A stretch of 54,204 nucleotides of DNA, taken from contig JALELB010000053.1 in NCBI GenBank assembly GCA_022768805.1, positions 1-54,204 of the forward strand, given 5' to 3'. Below the pieces are notes generated by a model, which saw only the letters and a program-made list of their open reading frames with translations, did no database searches and was not told the DNA's origin. This document shows, piece after piece, positions 42,658 to 51,947 of the stretch (position 1 is its first letter; every line of letters begins with the position of its first letter). Made by a program: the position numbers and the translations under genes. This DNA comes from Ruminococcus sp. (GTDB lineage: Bacteria > Bacillota > Clostridia > Oscillospirales > Ruminococcaceae).

Positions 42658-43989
42658 ATGGAAAAGCTGAGCGCAGAGCAGGTCCGGGACTATCACAAGC
42701 AGTATAATTTGCAGTCCTGGTCTAAGCAGGGGTCGATCAATCCGATTCCGGTGAAGAAGGCGGAGGGCATCTATCTCTGGGATTATGAGGGCAATCGCTA
42801 CACGGATATGTCCTCACAGCTGGTAAACCTGAATGTGGGTCATGGGAACCGGCGGATTATTGACGCGATCAAGGAACAGGCGGAGCAATTCTGTTATATG
42901 AGCCCAAGCTATGCGGTGGAATCCCGGAGCCTGCTGGCGAAAATGGTGATTGACCGGATGCCGGACAATATGGGCAAGGTGTTCTTCACCAACGGGGGCG
43001 CAGATGCCAATGAAAATGCCATCAAAATTGCCCGGATGTACACCGGAAGGAATAAGATCTTCTCCCGGTACCGTTCCTATCACGGCTCCACCTTCGGGGC
43101 AGGCAATCTGACCGGCGAGCCCCGGCGCTATCCGCTGGAGCCCGGAATCCCCGGCTTTGTGAAATTCTTTGACCCCTATCTCTACCGGGAGAAGATTCCC
43201 TTTGAAAGTGAGGAGGCCGCTTCCGCATACTACGTAGAGAAGCTGCGGGAGCAGATCTGCTACGAGGGACCGGACAGTGTGGCAGCCATTGTGATGGAGA
43301 CCATCACCGGCTCCAACGGGGTGATTATCCCGCCCAAGGGCTATCTTGCCGGAGTGCGGAAGATCTGCGACGAGTTCGGGATTATGATGATCTGTGACGA
43401 GGTTATGGCAGGCTTCGGGCGCACCGGAAAGCTGTTTGCCTTTGAACACTTCGGCGTCAAGCCCGATATTGTGTCCTTTGCAAAGGGAATCACCTGCGGC
43501 TACGTTCAGCTGGGCGGTGTATGCGTCAGCAAGCAGATTGCTGCTTACTTTGATGACCATCTGCTGTCCTGCGGCCTGACCTATTCCGGGCATCCGCTGG
43601 CCTGTGCGGCAGGCGTTGCGTGCCTGGAGTATTACGATGAGGCACATATTCTGGACAATGTGAATGCTTCCGGCAAGGTGCTGGGAGAACTGCTGGAGGA
43701 GCTGAAGGCAAAGCATGCCTGTGTGGGGGATGTACGGTATATCGGACTGTTTTCCTCCATTGAGCTGGTAAAGGATAAGGAAACCCGGGAGCCGCTGGTG
43801 CCCTACGGGAAGGATCCGGAGGGGATCATGGGCAAAATTATCGGCAAGCTCCGTGCCAAGGGCTTTATGACCTATTCCCATGAGAATATGCTGTTTGTTT
43901 CGCCGCCGCTGATTATTACGCCGGACCAGCTGCGGGAGGAAATGGAAAAGATGAATCAGGTACTGACCGAGGTCGATCAGACCATGTGA
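42658..43989 (+). CDS. Class III aminotransferase, probably beta-alanine aminotransferase
   Basis: This 443-aa PLP enzyme of the class III (omega-amino acid) group shows FFTNGGADANENAIK, the SYHGSTFGAG loop, MICDEVMAGFGRTGK, and PLP Lys276 in IVSFAKGIT. In this operon the expected reaction is transfer of the amino group of beta-alanine (or 3-aminoisobutyrate) to a ketoacid, giving malonate semialdehyde. Substrate is inferred from context. It lies 18 bp after pucR, with AAAGGATG before the ATG. Confidence 0.88.
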   Translation: MEKLSAEQVRDYHKQYNLQSWSKQGSINPIPVKKAEGIYLWDYEGNRYTDMSSQLVNLNVGHGNRRIIDAIKEQAEQFCYMSPSYAVESRSLLAKMVIDRMPDNMGKVFFTNGGADANENAIKIARMYTGRNKIFSRYRSYHGSTFGAGNLTGEPRRYPLEPGIPGFVKFFDPYLYREKIPFESEEAASAYYVEKLREQICYEGPDSVAAIVMETITGSNGVIIPPKGYLAGVRKICDEFGIMMICDEVMAGFGRTGKLFAFEHFGVKPDIVSFAKGITCGYVQLGGVCVSKQIAAYFDDHLLSCGLTYSGHPLACAAGVACLEYYDEAHILDNVNASGKVLGELLEELKAKHACVGDVRYIGLFSSIELVKDKETREPLVPYGKDPEGIMGKIIGKLRAKGFMTYSHENMLFVSPPLIITPDQLREEMEKMNQVLTEVDQTM

Positions 43990-44004
43990 TAAGGAGGGGA
44001 TGCT

Positions 44005-44406
44005 ATGTCTCCCAAAAGCTATCAGAATGCACCCCGGACTCCGCTGAGTCAGCTGATCGAAACCAACCGGTTCCGGCTGGTGCTTCATGCCCAGTTCGAA
44101 CAGCCCTGCGGCTTGTCCGAGCTGCCAGTGGAACTGGAACTGGAATCGGCATTTGCCGGGAGGCTGCCCTTTCCGGTGCCCTGGGACAAGTGGCTGTACG
44201 GCTTTGTCCGGATCAATGATGCACTGCGCAAACTGCGGGACGAAAAGCAGGTGCGGGGCATATCCCTGCACGACTGGGGGGACAGATTCCTCATGCTGCT
44301 GGATACCCCTGGGGGAGAGATTCCGTACTTTGTAGGCAGTGATGAGGTAGCCCGGCTGCTGGCGGATTGCCTGAAGCCGCCGGAGCTGCGGGAAGTTGGG
44401 AAATAG
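44005..44406 (+). CDS. Unknown 133-aa protein in the pyrimidine operon
   Basis: The product is acidic to neutral and soluble, with no signal peptide or membrane span. Visible features are a central WDKWLYGFVRINDALRKLRD region, HDWGDRFLMLLDTPGG, and a C-terminal helix DEVARLLADCLKPPE. I do not recognise the family. AAGGAGGGG precedes the ATG, so it is well translated. It sits tightly between the aminotransferase (15 bp) and the amidohydrolase (50 bp), suggesting a role in the pathway, perhaps as an accessory subunit or ligand sensor. Confidence 0.75.
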   Translation: MSPKSYQNAPRTPLSQLIETNRFRLVLHAQFEQPCGLSELPVELELESAFAGRLPFPVPWDKWLYGFVRINDALRKLRDEKQVRGISLHDWGDRFLMLLDTPGGEIPYFVGSDEVARLLADCLKPPELREVGK

Positions 44407-44456
44407 GATACAGTGCCATGCAGACTATGGCAGACCGGAAAGGATGGGTAACGAGT

Positions 44457-45719
44457 ATGTATGTATGCAGTAAGGAACGAATGACAGATAAGATCCGCAC
44501 ATTCAGCAAATTCGGGGATGCAGGCCATGGGGGCATCACCCGGTATTCCCTTTCCCCGGAGGCGATCCAGGCCAGGAAGGAATTTATCCGCCGTATGGAA
44601 GCCATCGGCGCCGTGATTGAAATTGATGATGTGGCGAATATTTATGCAACCCTGGCAGGCAGTGATCCGGATGCCAAGCGGATTGTGATGGCGTCCCACT
44701 GCGATTCCGTCAAGAACGGGGGCAACTATGACGGTATTCTGGGAGTGATGAGCGCAATGGAGGTGCTGGAAACCGTTGCAGCAGAAAAGATTCCCCATAA
44801 GCACCCCCTGACCGCCATGATCTGGACCAATGAGGAGGGCTCCTTGTATCCCCCGGCTATGATGTGTTCCGGCATCGTGTGCTATGATTATCTGCCGGAG
44901 GATATCCGGGCAAAGTTCCGCTACGAGGATATGATGGAGTCCAAGAGCATTCTGGATTCCACCAGGACTTTCGGTCAGGCGCTGGATGCGTCCGGCTTTA
45001 AGGGAGAAAAAAAATACCGGCTGTCTCTGGACCGGTATCAGTATATGTTCGAGACCCATATCGAGCAGGGTCCCATTCTGGAGGACAACGGCAACGATAT
45101 CGGTGTGGTGGACTGTGTGCTGGGCATGTTCAATTACCGGTTGAAATTTTACGGACAGACCACCCATGCGGGCACCTTCCCCATGCCTAAGCGGCGGGAT
45201 GCTTTTCTGGCTGCTTCCATGGCACTGTGTCATCTGCATGAGGAAATTGACAAGCTGGGTTACCCGGAGCTGGTTTATACCACCGGCGAGGTGGTATGCC
45301 ATCCCTGTGTGCATACCTGTGTACCGGATTATTTTGATTTCTCCTTTGACGCACGGCACGAGGATCCCAAGGTGCTGGAGCAGGTGCTTGCCATTGTGAA
45401 AGCATGCGCCCACAAGACCTGGGTCGGCTGTACCTGCAAGGTGGAGAAGGCCTGGAACCGGGATACCGTGTACTGGGATAAAAAGCTGGTTGGTTATGTG
45501 AAAGCCGCTGCTGAGGAGCTGGGCGTCAGCCATCAGTACATTCACTCCGGCGCAGGACATGACGCACAGTTTGCAGCTTACATGCTTCCCACCACGATGA
45601 TCTTCGTACAGTCCAAGGATGGGCTTTCCCACTGTGAACCGGAGTATTCCTCTCCGGAGCACTGCACCGAGGGCGCTTCTGTGATGCTCAATGCCGTACT
45701 GAAGGCGGACGCAGAGTAA
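44457..45719 (+). CDS. M20-family amidohydrolase, probably N-carbamoyl-beta-alanine amidohydrolase
   Basis: The enzyme would split N-carbamoyl-beta-alanine to beta-alanine, CO2 and ammonia. The 420-aa protein is of the HyuC/AllC/beta-ureidopropionase group: metal ligands in MASHCDSVKNGGNYDG, IWTNEEGSLYPPAM and HIEQGPILED, and the C-terminal HSGAGHDAQFAA. The start at 44457 (MYVCSKERMTDKIR) aligns best with the family; ATG at 44481 has a nearer AAGGA and is possible, and upstream ATGs also exist. Allantoate amidohydrolase is the alternative reading but the operon favours pyrimidines. Confidence 0.87.
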   Translation: MYVCSKERMTDKIRTFSKFGDAGHGGITRYSLSPEAIQARKEFIRRMEAIGAVIEIDDVANIYATLAGSDPDAKRIVMASHCDSVKNGGNYDGILGVMSAMEVLETVAAEKIPHKHPLTAMIWTNEEGSLYPPAMMCSGIVCYDYLPEDIRAKFRYEDMMESKSILDSTRTFGQALDASGFKGEKKYRLSLDRYQYMFETHIEQGPILEDNGNDIGVVDCVLGMFNYRLKFYGQTTHAGTFPMPKRRDAFLAASMALCHLHEEIDKLGYPELVYTTGEVVCHPCVHTCVPDYFDFSFDARHEDPKVLEQVLAIVKACAHKTWVGCTCKVEKAWNRDTVYWDKKLVGYVKAAAEELGVSHQYIHSGAGHDAQFAAYMLPTTMIFVQSKDGLSHCEPEYSSPEHCTEGASVMLNAVLKADAE

Positions 45720-45732
45720 GGGGGGCGAGCCG

Positions 45733-46890
45733 ATGAGCAGAGCATTTACCGTGCCGCGGCAGATTCTGACGGGTACGGGGGCACTGGAGGCGGCAATGCC
45801 CCTGCTGGCGGAAATGGGAACCCATGCGCTGATTGTCACCGGGCAGATTGTCTGCAATCTGCCTTGCTTTCAGACCCTGACAGCAGGGCTGGATGCCTGG
45901 GGTGTTGCATACACGGTATTTACCGGAGTGACGGATGAGCCTACGGATCAGATGATCGAAGCAGGCAGAAGGGCTTACCTGGAAAACGACTGCGATTTTC
46001 TGATCGGCATAGGAGGCGGCAGTCCCCTGGATGCCATGAAAGCCATTGGGGTGCTGGCGGCATGCGGCGGCAGCATCACAGCATATCTGGGCAAGGAAAT
46101 TAGCGGAAAGCTGCCGCCGATGGCTGCAATTCCTACCACTGCGGGTACCGGCTCGGAAGCCACCCAGTTTACAGTGATTACCGACAGCGAAAAGGGAATC
46201 AAGATGCTGCTGAAGGGGCAGGTTCTGGTGCCCCGGCTGGCGGTGGTGGATCCTGCACTGAGCCTGTCTGCGCCCAAGGGCATTACCGCATCCACCGGAC
46301 TGGATGCGCTGACCCATGCCATTGAGTCCTATACCTCCCGCCGGCGGCAGCCCCTGACGGATACGGTGGCGCTGGCGGCGGTGAAGCGGATTTTCCGGTA
46401 TCTGCCGGATGCATACAACAACGGCTCAGATTTGCGTGCCCGCAGTGAGATGTCCGTTGCGGCACTGGAGGCGGGCATGGCCATCAACAACGCCTCGGTG
46501 ACGCTGGTGCATGGCCTGAGCCGTCCAATCGGCGCCCTGTTTCATGTGCCCCACGGAATCTCCAACGCCATGCTGCTGGAAAGGTGTTTAAGCTTTGCAC
46601 TGGACGGGGATTATCCGGCCTTTGCAGACCTTGCGAGAGCCATTGGGGCAGCGGATTCCGGAACCCCGGATCCGGAGGCGGCAGCGGCCCTGATCGGAGC
46701 GGTGAATAGCCTCTGCAAGACCTGCCGGGTACCTACCCTGGCGGAATACGGTATTAACCGGGAGGATTTTTTCCGTGTCATCGACAAAATGGCAGAGGAC
46801 GCCATTGCCAGCGGCAGTCCGGCTAATACCATGAAACCGGTCACCCGGGAGGATGTGATCCGGATTTATCAGAGCCTGTGGGAGGCATAA
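45733..46890 (+). CDS. Iron-type alcohol dehydrogenase, probable malonate semialdehyde reductase
   Basis: This 385-aa group III (Fe-type) alcohol dehydrogenase has the NAD-binding GIGGGSPLDAMKAIG and TTAGTGSEATQF, and metal ligands in GLDALTHAIE and LVHGLSRPIGALFHVPHG. As the last gene of the operon, 13 bp after the amidohydrolase, it is expected to reduce malonate semialdehyde to 3-hydroxypropionate with NAD(P)H, disposing of a toxic aldehyde and re-oxidising cofactor. The substrate is inferred from context. Confidence 0.87.
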   Translation: MSRAFTVPRQILTGTGALEAAMPLLAEMGTHALIVTGQIVCNLPCFQTLTAGLDAWGVAYTVFTGVTDEPTDQMIEAGRRAYLENDCDFLIGIGGGSPLDAMKAIGVLAACGGSITAYLGKEISGKLPPMAAIPTTAGTGSEATQFTVITDSEKGIKMLLKGQVLVPRLAVVDPALSLSAPKGITASTGLDALTHAIESYTSRRRQPLTDTVALAAVKRIFRYLPDAYNNGSDLRARSEMSVAALEAGMAINNASVTLVHGLSRPIGALFHVPHGISNAMLLERCLSFALDGDYPAFADLARAIGAADSGTPDPEAAAALIGAVNSLCKTCRVPTLAEYGINREDFFRVIDKMAEDAIASGSPANTMKPVTREDVIRIYQSLWEA

Positions 46891-46910
46891 ACCAGTTTTC
46901 CATAACCACA

Positions 46911-46948
46911 AACAGCCCCGGAGACCTTTTCAGTCTGCCGGGGCTGTT
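46911..46948. terminator. Bidirectional terminator between the pyrimidine operon and sigA
   Basis: AACAGCCCCGG pairs with CCGGGGCTGTT over a 16-nt loop. Plus-strand exit TTATG follows two stem T; the minus-strand exit is TTTGTGG. It serves two convergent operons. Confidence 0.85.
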
Positions 46949-46959
46949 TTATGCTTTGC

Positions 46960-48042
46960 TTAGTCCAGGAAATCCTTGACCTTTTTGCTGCGGCTGGGAT
47001 GACGCAGCTTGCGCAGTGCCTTCGCTTCGATCTGACGGATGCGCTCTCTGGTCACTTCAAATTCCCTGCCCACTTCCTCCAGAGTTCGGGAGCGGCCGTC
47101 CTCCAGTCCGAACCGGAGCTTCAGTACCTTTGCTTCCCGCTCGGTAAGGGTGGACAGCACCTCGTTGAGCTGCTCCTTCAGCAGGATCAGGGAGGCAGCC
47201 TCGGCGGGAGCCGGTGCGTCATCATCCGGGATAAAGTCTCCTAGGTGGCTGTCCTCCTCCTCGCCGATTGGGGTTTCCAGGGATACCGGATCCTGGGCGA
47301 TCCGCATGATTTCACGTACCTTTTCTACGGGCATTTCCAGCTTTTCTGCAATTTCATCCGCCGTGGGATCGTGTCCGTTTTCATGCAGCAGCTGACTGGA
47401 CACCTTCTTGACCTTGGTGATGGTTTCTACCATATGCACCGGAATACGGATGGTTCTTGCCTGGTCTGCAATAGCACGGGTGATAGCCTGGCGGATCCAC
47501 CAGGTGGCATAGGTGGAGAATTTGAAGCCCTTTGTATAGTCGAACTTATCAACCGCCTTAATCAGGCCCAGATTGCCCTCCTGGATCAGATCCAGAAACT
47601 GCATGCCCCTACCCACATACTTCTTGGCGATGCTGACCACCAGACGCAGGTTGGCTTCGGACAGGCGTTTTTTTGCATAGGAGTCACCCTTGGACATGCG
47701 CTGAGCCAGCTCGATTTCCTCCTCTGCGGACAGCAGGGGTACACGGCCGATTTCCTTTAAGTAGATTTTAACCGGATCGTCAATGGCAATGCCCTCCGTG
47801 GAGAGTGCCATTTCCAGATCGTCACTCAGATCCGAATCCAGACCCAGTTTCAGGTCTGTGTCCGGCATAAAATCCTCTACGATTTCAATGTTGTTGTTGA
47901 TACAGGTCTCGTAGAAGCTGTCGATCTGATCGGCATCCAGGTCAAAACGCTCGAATGCGTCATTGAGCTCCCGTGTGGTCAGCTTTCCGCTTGCCTTGGC
48001 CCGCTCGATGAGCGCATCGATGCTTTCATTTTTTTCTGCCAT
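46960..48042 (-). CDS. sigA: Primary sigma factor SigA (RpoD)
   Basis: The housekeeping sigma factor, 360 aa. A short region 1.1 ([19 protein letters not shown]) is followed by region 1.2, region 2 ([36 protein letters not shown]), region 3 and region 4 ([20 protein letters not shown]). No large non-conserved insert is present, as usual in Firmicutes. AGGAGGACT precedes the ATG, 11 bp after dnaG. Confidence 0.97.
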   Translation of the reverse strand: MAEKNESIDALIERAKASGKLTTRELNDAFERFDLDADQIDSFYETCINNNIEIVEDFMPDTDLKLGLDSDLSDDLEMALSTEGIAIDDPVKIYLKEIGRVPLLSAEEEIELAQRMSKGDSYAKKRLSEANLRLVVSIAKKYVGRGMQFLDLIQEGNLGLIKAVDKFDYTKGFKFSTYATWWIRQAITRAIADQARTIRIPVHMVETITKVKKVSSQLLHENGHDPTADEIAEKLEMPVEKVREIMRIAQDPVSLETPIGEEEDSHLGDFIPDDDAPAPAEAASLILLKEQLNEVLSTLTEREAKVLKLRFGLEDGRSRTLEEVGREFEVTRERIRQIEAKALRKLRHPSRSKKVKDFLD

Positions 48043-48053
48043 AATGAGTCCTC

Positions 48054-49799
48054 CTAGTTTTTGTTTCTGGCTTGATTGACTATGGAAAGCAGATCATCGT
48101 CAGAAAGCTGATCTGCATGGATTTTTTCATGTTCCTTTGCTTCAAGCAGTAGCCGGATACAGTCGTTCAGGGTGTCCGCCGTCAGCGTGACCTCCGCATT
48201 GCGTGCCATGATTCCTGTTATTCTGCCCATTTCCGCATCCGAGCATACGTCCCGGAACATGGAAACAGAAAATGTCTCGGTTTCCGGCATGCGCTGACAA
48301 AAGGCTTCATAGATTTTCCGGTGCAGGCTGGTGAAAAAATGCTTTGGCTTCAGCCGTTTTTCCACCTCCGGAAGCAGATCCGGATGGTAAAACAGGTACG
48401 CCAGAATCTGCTCCTCCGCTTTGGCCTCCCGCTGGTATTTCGGCGCTTCCGGATTCAGCTCGTCCCGGAAAGAGGCTTTGGCGACCATGGCATTCCAGTT
48501 CTGCTTCTTTTGGGTATAGTAGCTTTTGCGCAGCTGTGCCTTGACCTGAGCGTGGAGAATATCCGGACTGATCTCCTCCTCCTTGGCAATTCTGGACAGG
48601 TAAACCTCCCGCTCCATTTCATTCTCAATGCCTGCAAGCACCTGTACCGTGCGCCGGAGAAAATCAATCTTCCCCTGCTCGGTGGCAAGATCCAGACCCT
48701 CCCGGCAGCGGGCAAGCTCAAAGTTGATGGCGCCGCCGGATTTGTCCAGCAGCAGCTTGAAGCGGGTGGCACCGAATTTGCGGATATATTCGTCCGGATC
48801 CTTGGCATCCTCCACCTTGAGAATCCGGGTGTGGAGTCCGGCCTCGCTGAGCAGATTGATGGCACGGTGGGTGGCGTTCTGACCGGCGGAGTCACTGTCG
48901 TAGCAGAGCACCACCTCTGTGGCATACTGGGCCATGATCCGTGCCTGCTCGGCGGTCAGCGCCGTGCCAAGGGTGGCGACAACCTGTTCAAAGCCTGCCT
49001 GGTTGATGGCGATCACGTCCATATATCCCTCCGCCAGGATCAGCTGCTTCACGTTTGCATTCTTTGCAAAGTTCAAAGAGAACAGGTTCCGGCTTTTTTT
49101 GAATACAGGGGTGTCACCGCTGTTCAGGTACTTGGGGCCTTCCCCCTCGATAAGCCTGCCGCCGAAGGCTATCACATTGCCCCGCAGGTCAATGATGGGA
49201 AACATGATCCGTTCCCGGAAAAAGTCAAAGCAGCCCCGGGCATTCTGTCGGATTACTCCGGCAGCCAGCATCTCTTCCTGGGTAAAGCCCCGGCTTTTCA
49301 GATGCTGCATCAGGCCGTCCCATGCGGCAGGCGCATAACCAATGGCGTATTTCTTGATGGCCTGGGGCGTCAGCCCCCGCTGAGCTGCATACTGCAGCCC
49401 CCGCTTGTCCGGCCCCTGGAGCAGATTCCGGTAAAAGAAATTCGCAGCCTCCCGGTTGATCTCCAGAATGCGCATTTTGATTTTTGCGCCATCCTTGTTC
49501 AGATCGTTTTCCGGAAGCTCCAGCCCGCCCCGTTCTGCCAGGAGCTTGATGGCCTCGTAGGTATCCAGATTTTCAATCTGCTTGGTGAAGGTAATTACAT
49601 CACCTCCCGCACCGCAGCCAAAGCAGTAAAAGCTCTGGGTGTTGGTGTATATGGTGCAGGAAGGGGTTTTTTCCGAATGGAAGGGACAGAGACATTTATA
49701 GTTGCTGCCGCTTCGGATCAGATGGACATATCGTCCCATGGTGGTGTCTATGGGGTTTGCCAGCTTCAGCTGGTAGATGAATTCGTCCGGCAGTGGCAT
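48054..49799 (-). CDS. dnaG: DNA primase
   Basis: DnaG makes RNA primers for replication. The 581-aa protein has the N-terminal CHC2 zinc finger ([13 protein letters not shown] and [10 protein letters not shown]), the catalytic Toprim domain ([28 protein letters not shown]), and a helical C-terminal helicase-binding domain. It starts 4 bp after the dGTPase-like gene and 11 bp before sigA, the classic dnaG-sigA order. Confidence 0.96.
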   Translation of the reverse strand: MPLPDEFIYQLKLANPIDTTMGRYVHLIRSGSNYKCLCPFHSEKTPSCTIYTNTQSFYCFGCGAGGDVITFTKQIENLDTYEAIKLLAERGGLELPENDLNKDGAKIKMRILEINREAANFFYRNLLQGPDKRGLQYAAQRGLTPQAIKKYAIGYAPAAWDGLMQHLKSRGFTQEEMLAAGVIRQNARGCFDFFRERIMFPIIDLRGNVIAFGGRLIEGEGPKYLNSGDTPVFKKSRNLFSLNFAKNANVKQLILAEGYMDVIAINQAGFEQVVATLGTALTAEQARIMAQYATEVVLCYDSDSAGQNATHRAINLLSEAGLHTRILKVEDAKDPDEYIRKFGATRFKLLLDKSGGAINFELARCREGLDLATEQGKIDFLRRTVQVLAGIENEMEREVYLSRIAKEEEISPDILHAQVKAQLRKSYYTQKKQNWNAMVAKASFRDELNPEAPKYQREAKAEEQILAYLFYHPDLLPEVEKRLKPKHFFTSLHRKIYEAFCQRMPETETFSVSMFRDVCSDAEMGRITGIMARNAEVTLTADTLNDCIRLLLEAKEHEKIHADQLSDDDLLSIVNQARNKN

Positions 49800-49803
49800 G
49801 GCA

Positions 49804-50799
49804 TCACCTGCTTCCCCAGGACTGGGGGATGAAGATCTGCTGATAGAGATCCACGGCGTACCCGTCCGTCATGCCGGAAATATAGTCGCACACCGCCCGG
49901 TGTAGGTCAAATCTGCGGAGAATCTGCTTGTATTCGTCCGGCATTTTCTCCGGGTGCTTGATGAAATAGCTGTAGAGCTTTTCCACAAGCCACTTTGCCT
50001 TTTCCTCCTCCGCCTTGGCCACCGGATTGGTGTATACATTGGCAAACAGGAAGGTGCGGAGCTCGTCGTGGGCAGCCTTGATGTCCTTTGTCATGCGAAT
50101 TTCATCCGGGCCGTTTTCAATGACGGATGCCACCATGGTGGTGATCCGCTGGGATTTGTCCGTGCCGAGTATCTGGGTTAGATGTGCCGGAATATCCGCC
50201 GGAGTCAGGATCCCTGCCCGCACCGCATCGTCAATATCATGGTTGATGTAGGCGATTTTGTCGGAAAGCCGGACGATGTTGCCCTCCCGGGTGGAGGCGA
50301 TCTGGTTGGTATGGCATGCAATGCCGTTCTTGACCTCAAAGGTCAGATTCAGCCCCTCGCCCTTCTTTTCCAGGTAATGCACAACCCGCACGCTTTGCAG
50401 ATAGTGCTTGAAGCCGTAGGGACAGATTTCATCCAGAATGGCTTCTCCGGAATGACCAAAGGGGGAGTGCCCCAGGTCATGCCCCAGTGCGATGGCCTCC
50501 GTCAGGTCTTCATTCAGACGCAGCGCCCGTGCAATAGTCCGGGCAATCTGGGCAACCTCCAGGGTGTGGGTCAGCCGGGTTCGGTAATGATCCCCCACCG
50601 GGGAGAGAAAGACCTGGGTTTTCCGCTTGAGCCGCCGGAAAGCGTTGCAGTGGAGGATACGGTCACGGTCACGCTGGAATTCCGTCCGGTAGGGGCATTT
50701 TTCCTCCGGACGGCTGCGCCTTCCGTTTCCCACGCAGGTGCATGCATAGGGGCTGAGTGTGCCCAACTCCAGAATTTCCGTTTGTTCACGTACTGTCAT
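49804..50799 (-). CDS. dgt: dGTP triphosphohydrolase-like HD protein
   Basis: This 331-aa HD-domain phosphohydrolase of the dGTPase type splits dNTPs to nucleosides and triphosphate. HD motifs are RLTHTLEVAQIAR and ALGHDLGHSPFGHSGE. Residues before them (FQRDRDRILHCNAFRRLKRK) are typical of the dgt family. ATG at 50799 (MTVREQTEI) is chosen for its GGAGGGATAGG site; the frame extends ten codons upstream without one. It begins the dgt-dnaG-sigA operon, common in Clostridia. Confidence 0.93.
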   Translation of the reverse strand: MTVREQTEILELGTLSPYACTCVGNGRRSRPEEKCPYRTEFQRDRDRILHCNAFRRLKRKTQVFLSPVGDHYRTRLTHTLEVAQIARTIARALRLNEDLTEAIALGHDLGHSPFGHSGEAILDEICPYGFKHYLQSVRVVHYLEKKGEGLNLTFEVKNGIACHTNQIASTREGNIVRLSDKIAYINHDIDDAVRAGILTPADIPAHLTQILGTDKSQRITTMVASVIENGPDEIRMTKDIKAAHDELRTFLFANVYTNPVAKAEEEKAKWLVEKLYSYFIKHPEKMPDEYKQILRRFDLHRAVCDYISGMTDGYAVDLYQQIFIPQSWGSR

Positions 50800-50870
50800 C
50801 CTATCCCTCCAGTGCATAACATACTTCACTATATATATACTTTATCAATTCCTTTTTCCCTTTTTCCGAC

Positions 50871-50904
50871 GGGCATTTCTTGTACTGTTTCGTACAAGTT
50901 GCCC
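50871..50904. other. Compound hairpin between yigZ and dgt
   Basis: CTTGTAC/GTACAAG is nested inside GGGCA/TGCCC, starting 6 bp past the yigZ stop on the minus strand. The minus-strand exit is A-rich, not T-rich, so it is not a normal terminator. The AT-rich stretch 50821-50855 that follows may hold the dgt promoter, but I see no clear -35/-10 pair. Confidence 0.4.
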
Positions 50905-50909
50905 ATAGA

Positions 50910-51551
50910 TCAGCTGTTGGCTGGCAGAACCGAGGAAAAATCATGAAAACCCGCATCCTCCAGGGCAATAGAAATGGTTCCGTTGGAAAGATCAAACAGC
51001 CGGTCACGCAGGGGCTGGGCCTGCTCCGCCAGCACCAGCAGGGTGACGGTAACGGATTCAGTGAATTGGGTGTCAGTGAAGATGACCGGGTCGGAAGCCA
51101 GGGCAAACTGGAGCTTTCCATAGAAATTGTAATCGCACAGAATGGTCATCGTGCAGCAGGCGCACATTTCCATGGTCCGGGCTTCCCGGAGAGCCTGGGC
51201 ACAGGACTGGCTGTATGCCCGCACCAGGCCGTTTGCTCCCAGCAGTACACCGCCGAAGATCCGGCTTACCACGCAGCATACATCGGTCAGTCCCTGCTTT
51301 CGGATCACCTCCAGCACCGGCAGTCCGGCAGTGCCCTGGGGTTCTCCGTCATCGGAGTAGCGGCTGATATTCTGATCCCGCAGTACATAGGCATAGACAT
51401 GGTGCCGGGCTTTCCGGTATGCAGCGTGGGCATCCTGAATGCAGGCTGTAGCCTGTTCCACGGTCTGGATCGGTGTAACGGCGGCGATAAATTCTGAGCG
51501 TTTTTCCACCAGGGTCCGGGTGCAGGGGGCGGCGATGGTTTTGTAGTTCAT
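50910..51551 (-). CDS. YigZ/IMPACT family protein
   Basis: This 213-aa protein has the UPF0029 N-terminal domain with the signature SDDGEPQGTAGLPVLEVI and the SRIFGGVLLGANGLVRAY strand-loop. A ferredoxin-like DUF1949 C-terminal domain follows. The family is linked to ribosome/translation control in eukaryotes (IMPACT), and its bacterial role is unclear. The ATG at 51551 has AAAGGACAG upstream; the frame continues upstream through the rpmE terminator without a start site. It has no obvious promoter and may be reached by read-through from rpmE. Confidence 0.9.
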   Translation of the reverse strand: MNYKTIAAPCTRTLVEKRSEFIAAVTPIQTVEQATACIQDAHAAYRKARHHVYAYVLRDQNISRYSDDGEPQGTAGLPVLEVIRKQGLTDVCCVVSRIFGGVLLGANGLVRAYSQSCAQALREARTMEMCACCTMTILCDYNFYGKLQFALASDPVIFTDTQFTESVTVTLLVLAEQAQPLRDRLFDLSNGTISIALEDAGFHDFSSVLPANS

Positions 51552-51583
51552 AGGGCTGTCCTTTCTGCGGAGCGGAAAAGAAA

Positions 51584-51605
51584 AAGGACGACCGCAGTCG
51601 TCCTT
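51584..51605 (-). terminator. Intrinsic terminator after rpmE
   Basis: AAGGACGAC/GTCGTCCTT (9 bp, tetraloop), with minus-strand exit TTTCTTTT. It starts 5 bp after the rpmE stop. Confidence 0.85.
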
Positions 51606-51609
51606 CCGC

Positions 51610-51813
51610 TTACTTATCCAGATTGAAACGCTTCTTGAAGCGGTCAACACGTCCGCCGGTATCAACGAGCTTCTGCTTGCCGGTGAAGAACGGGTGGCAC
51701 TTGGAGCAGATTTCGACCTTGATATCACCAACAGTGGAACGAGTCTTCATTACATTGCCGCAGTGGCAGGTAATGGTGCACTCCTCAAACTTGGGATGAA
51801 TGCCTTCTTTCAT
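51610..51813 (-). CDS. rpmE: 50S ribosomal protein L31
   Basis: This 67-aa ribosomal protein has the zinc-binding type (CHCGN and [14 protein letters not shown]), which identifies the C+ L31 form. The ATG at 51813 ([11 protein letters not shown]) has AAAGAGGTG 7 nt upstream and matches the family N terminus. It is monocistronic, with a good promoter and terminator. Confidence 0.97.
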   Translation of the reverse strand: MKEGIHPKFEECTITCHCGNVMKTRSTVGDIKVEICSKCHPFFTGKQKLVDTGGRVDRFKKRFNLDK

Positions 51814-51903
51814 GATTGTCACCTCTTTACTCATATTTGCAGACATGACAGCCCATCAGTTCACTTAGACAGTAGTGCCATGGAAATTGCATTTAACCAT
51901 AAC

Positions 51904-51932
51904 ATTATAGCACGGCGTCAGACAAAAAGCAA
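51904..51932 (-). promoter_or_regulatory. Sigma-A promoter of rpmE
   Basis: Minus-strand TTGCTT (51932-51927) and TATAAT (51909-51904) are 17 bp apart, with an extended TGC before the -10. The leader is about 85 nt. Confidence 0.85.
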
Positions 51933-51947
51933 GTCTTTTTTGAAATT

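Noticed and set aside
44457..45719. Purine (allantoin) catabolism as the operon's role
   Set aside because: PucR, the hydantoinase family and the M20 amidohydrolase would fit, but the PreA-like dehydrogenase, beta-amino acid type aminotransferase and Fe-alcohol dehydrogenase fit pyrimidines better, and no purine-specific gene is present.
42814..45857. Long minus-strand open frames opposite the aminotransferase and amidohydrolase
   Set aside because: High GC third positions of the real genes keep the antisense frames open. Composition (many Gly, His, Gln, Ile runs) and absence of motifs mark them as shadows.
50820..50860. Sigma-H-type promoter before dgt-dnaG-sigA
   Set aside because: AGGAATT is present in the right orientation, but no GAAT-type -10 lies at the correct distance.
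50871..50904. Intrinsic terminator of yigZ
   Set aside because: The stem is good, but no T tract follows on either strand, so I list it only as a hairpin.
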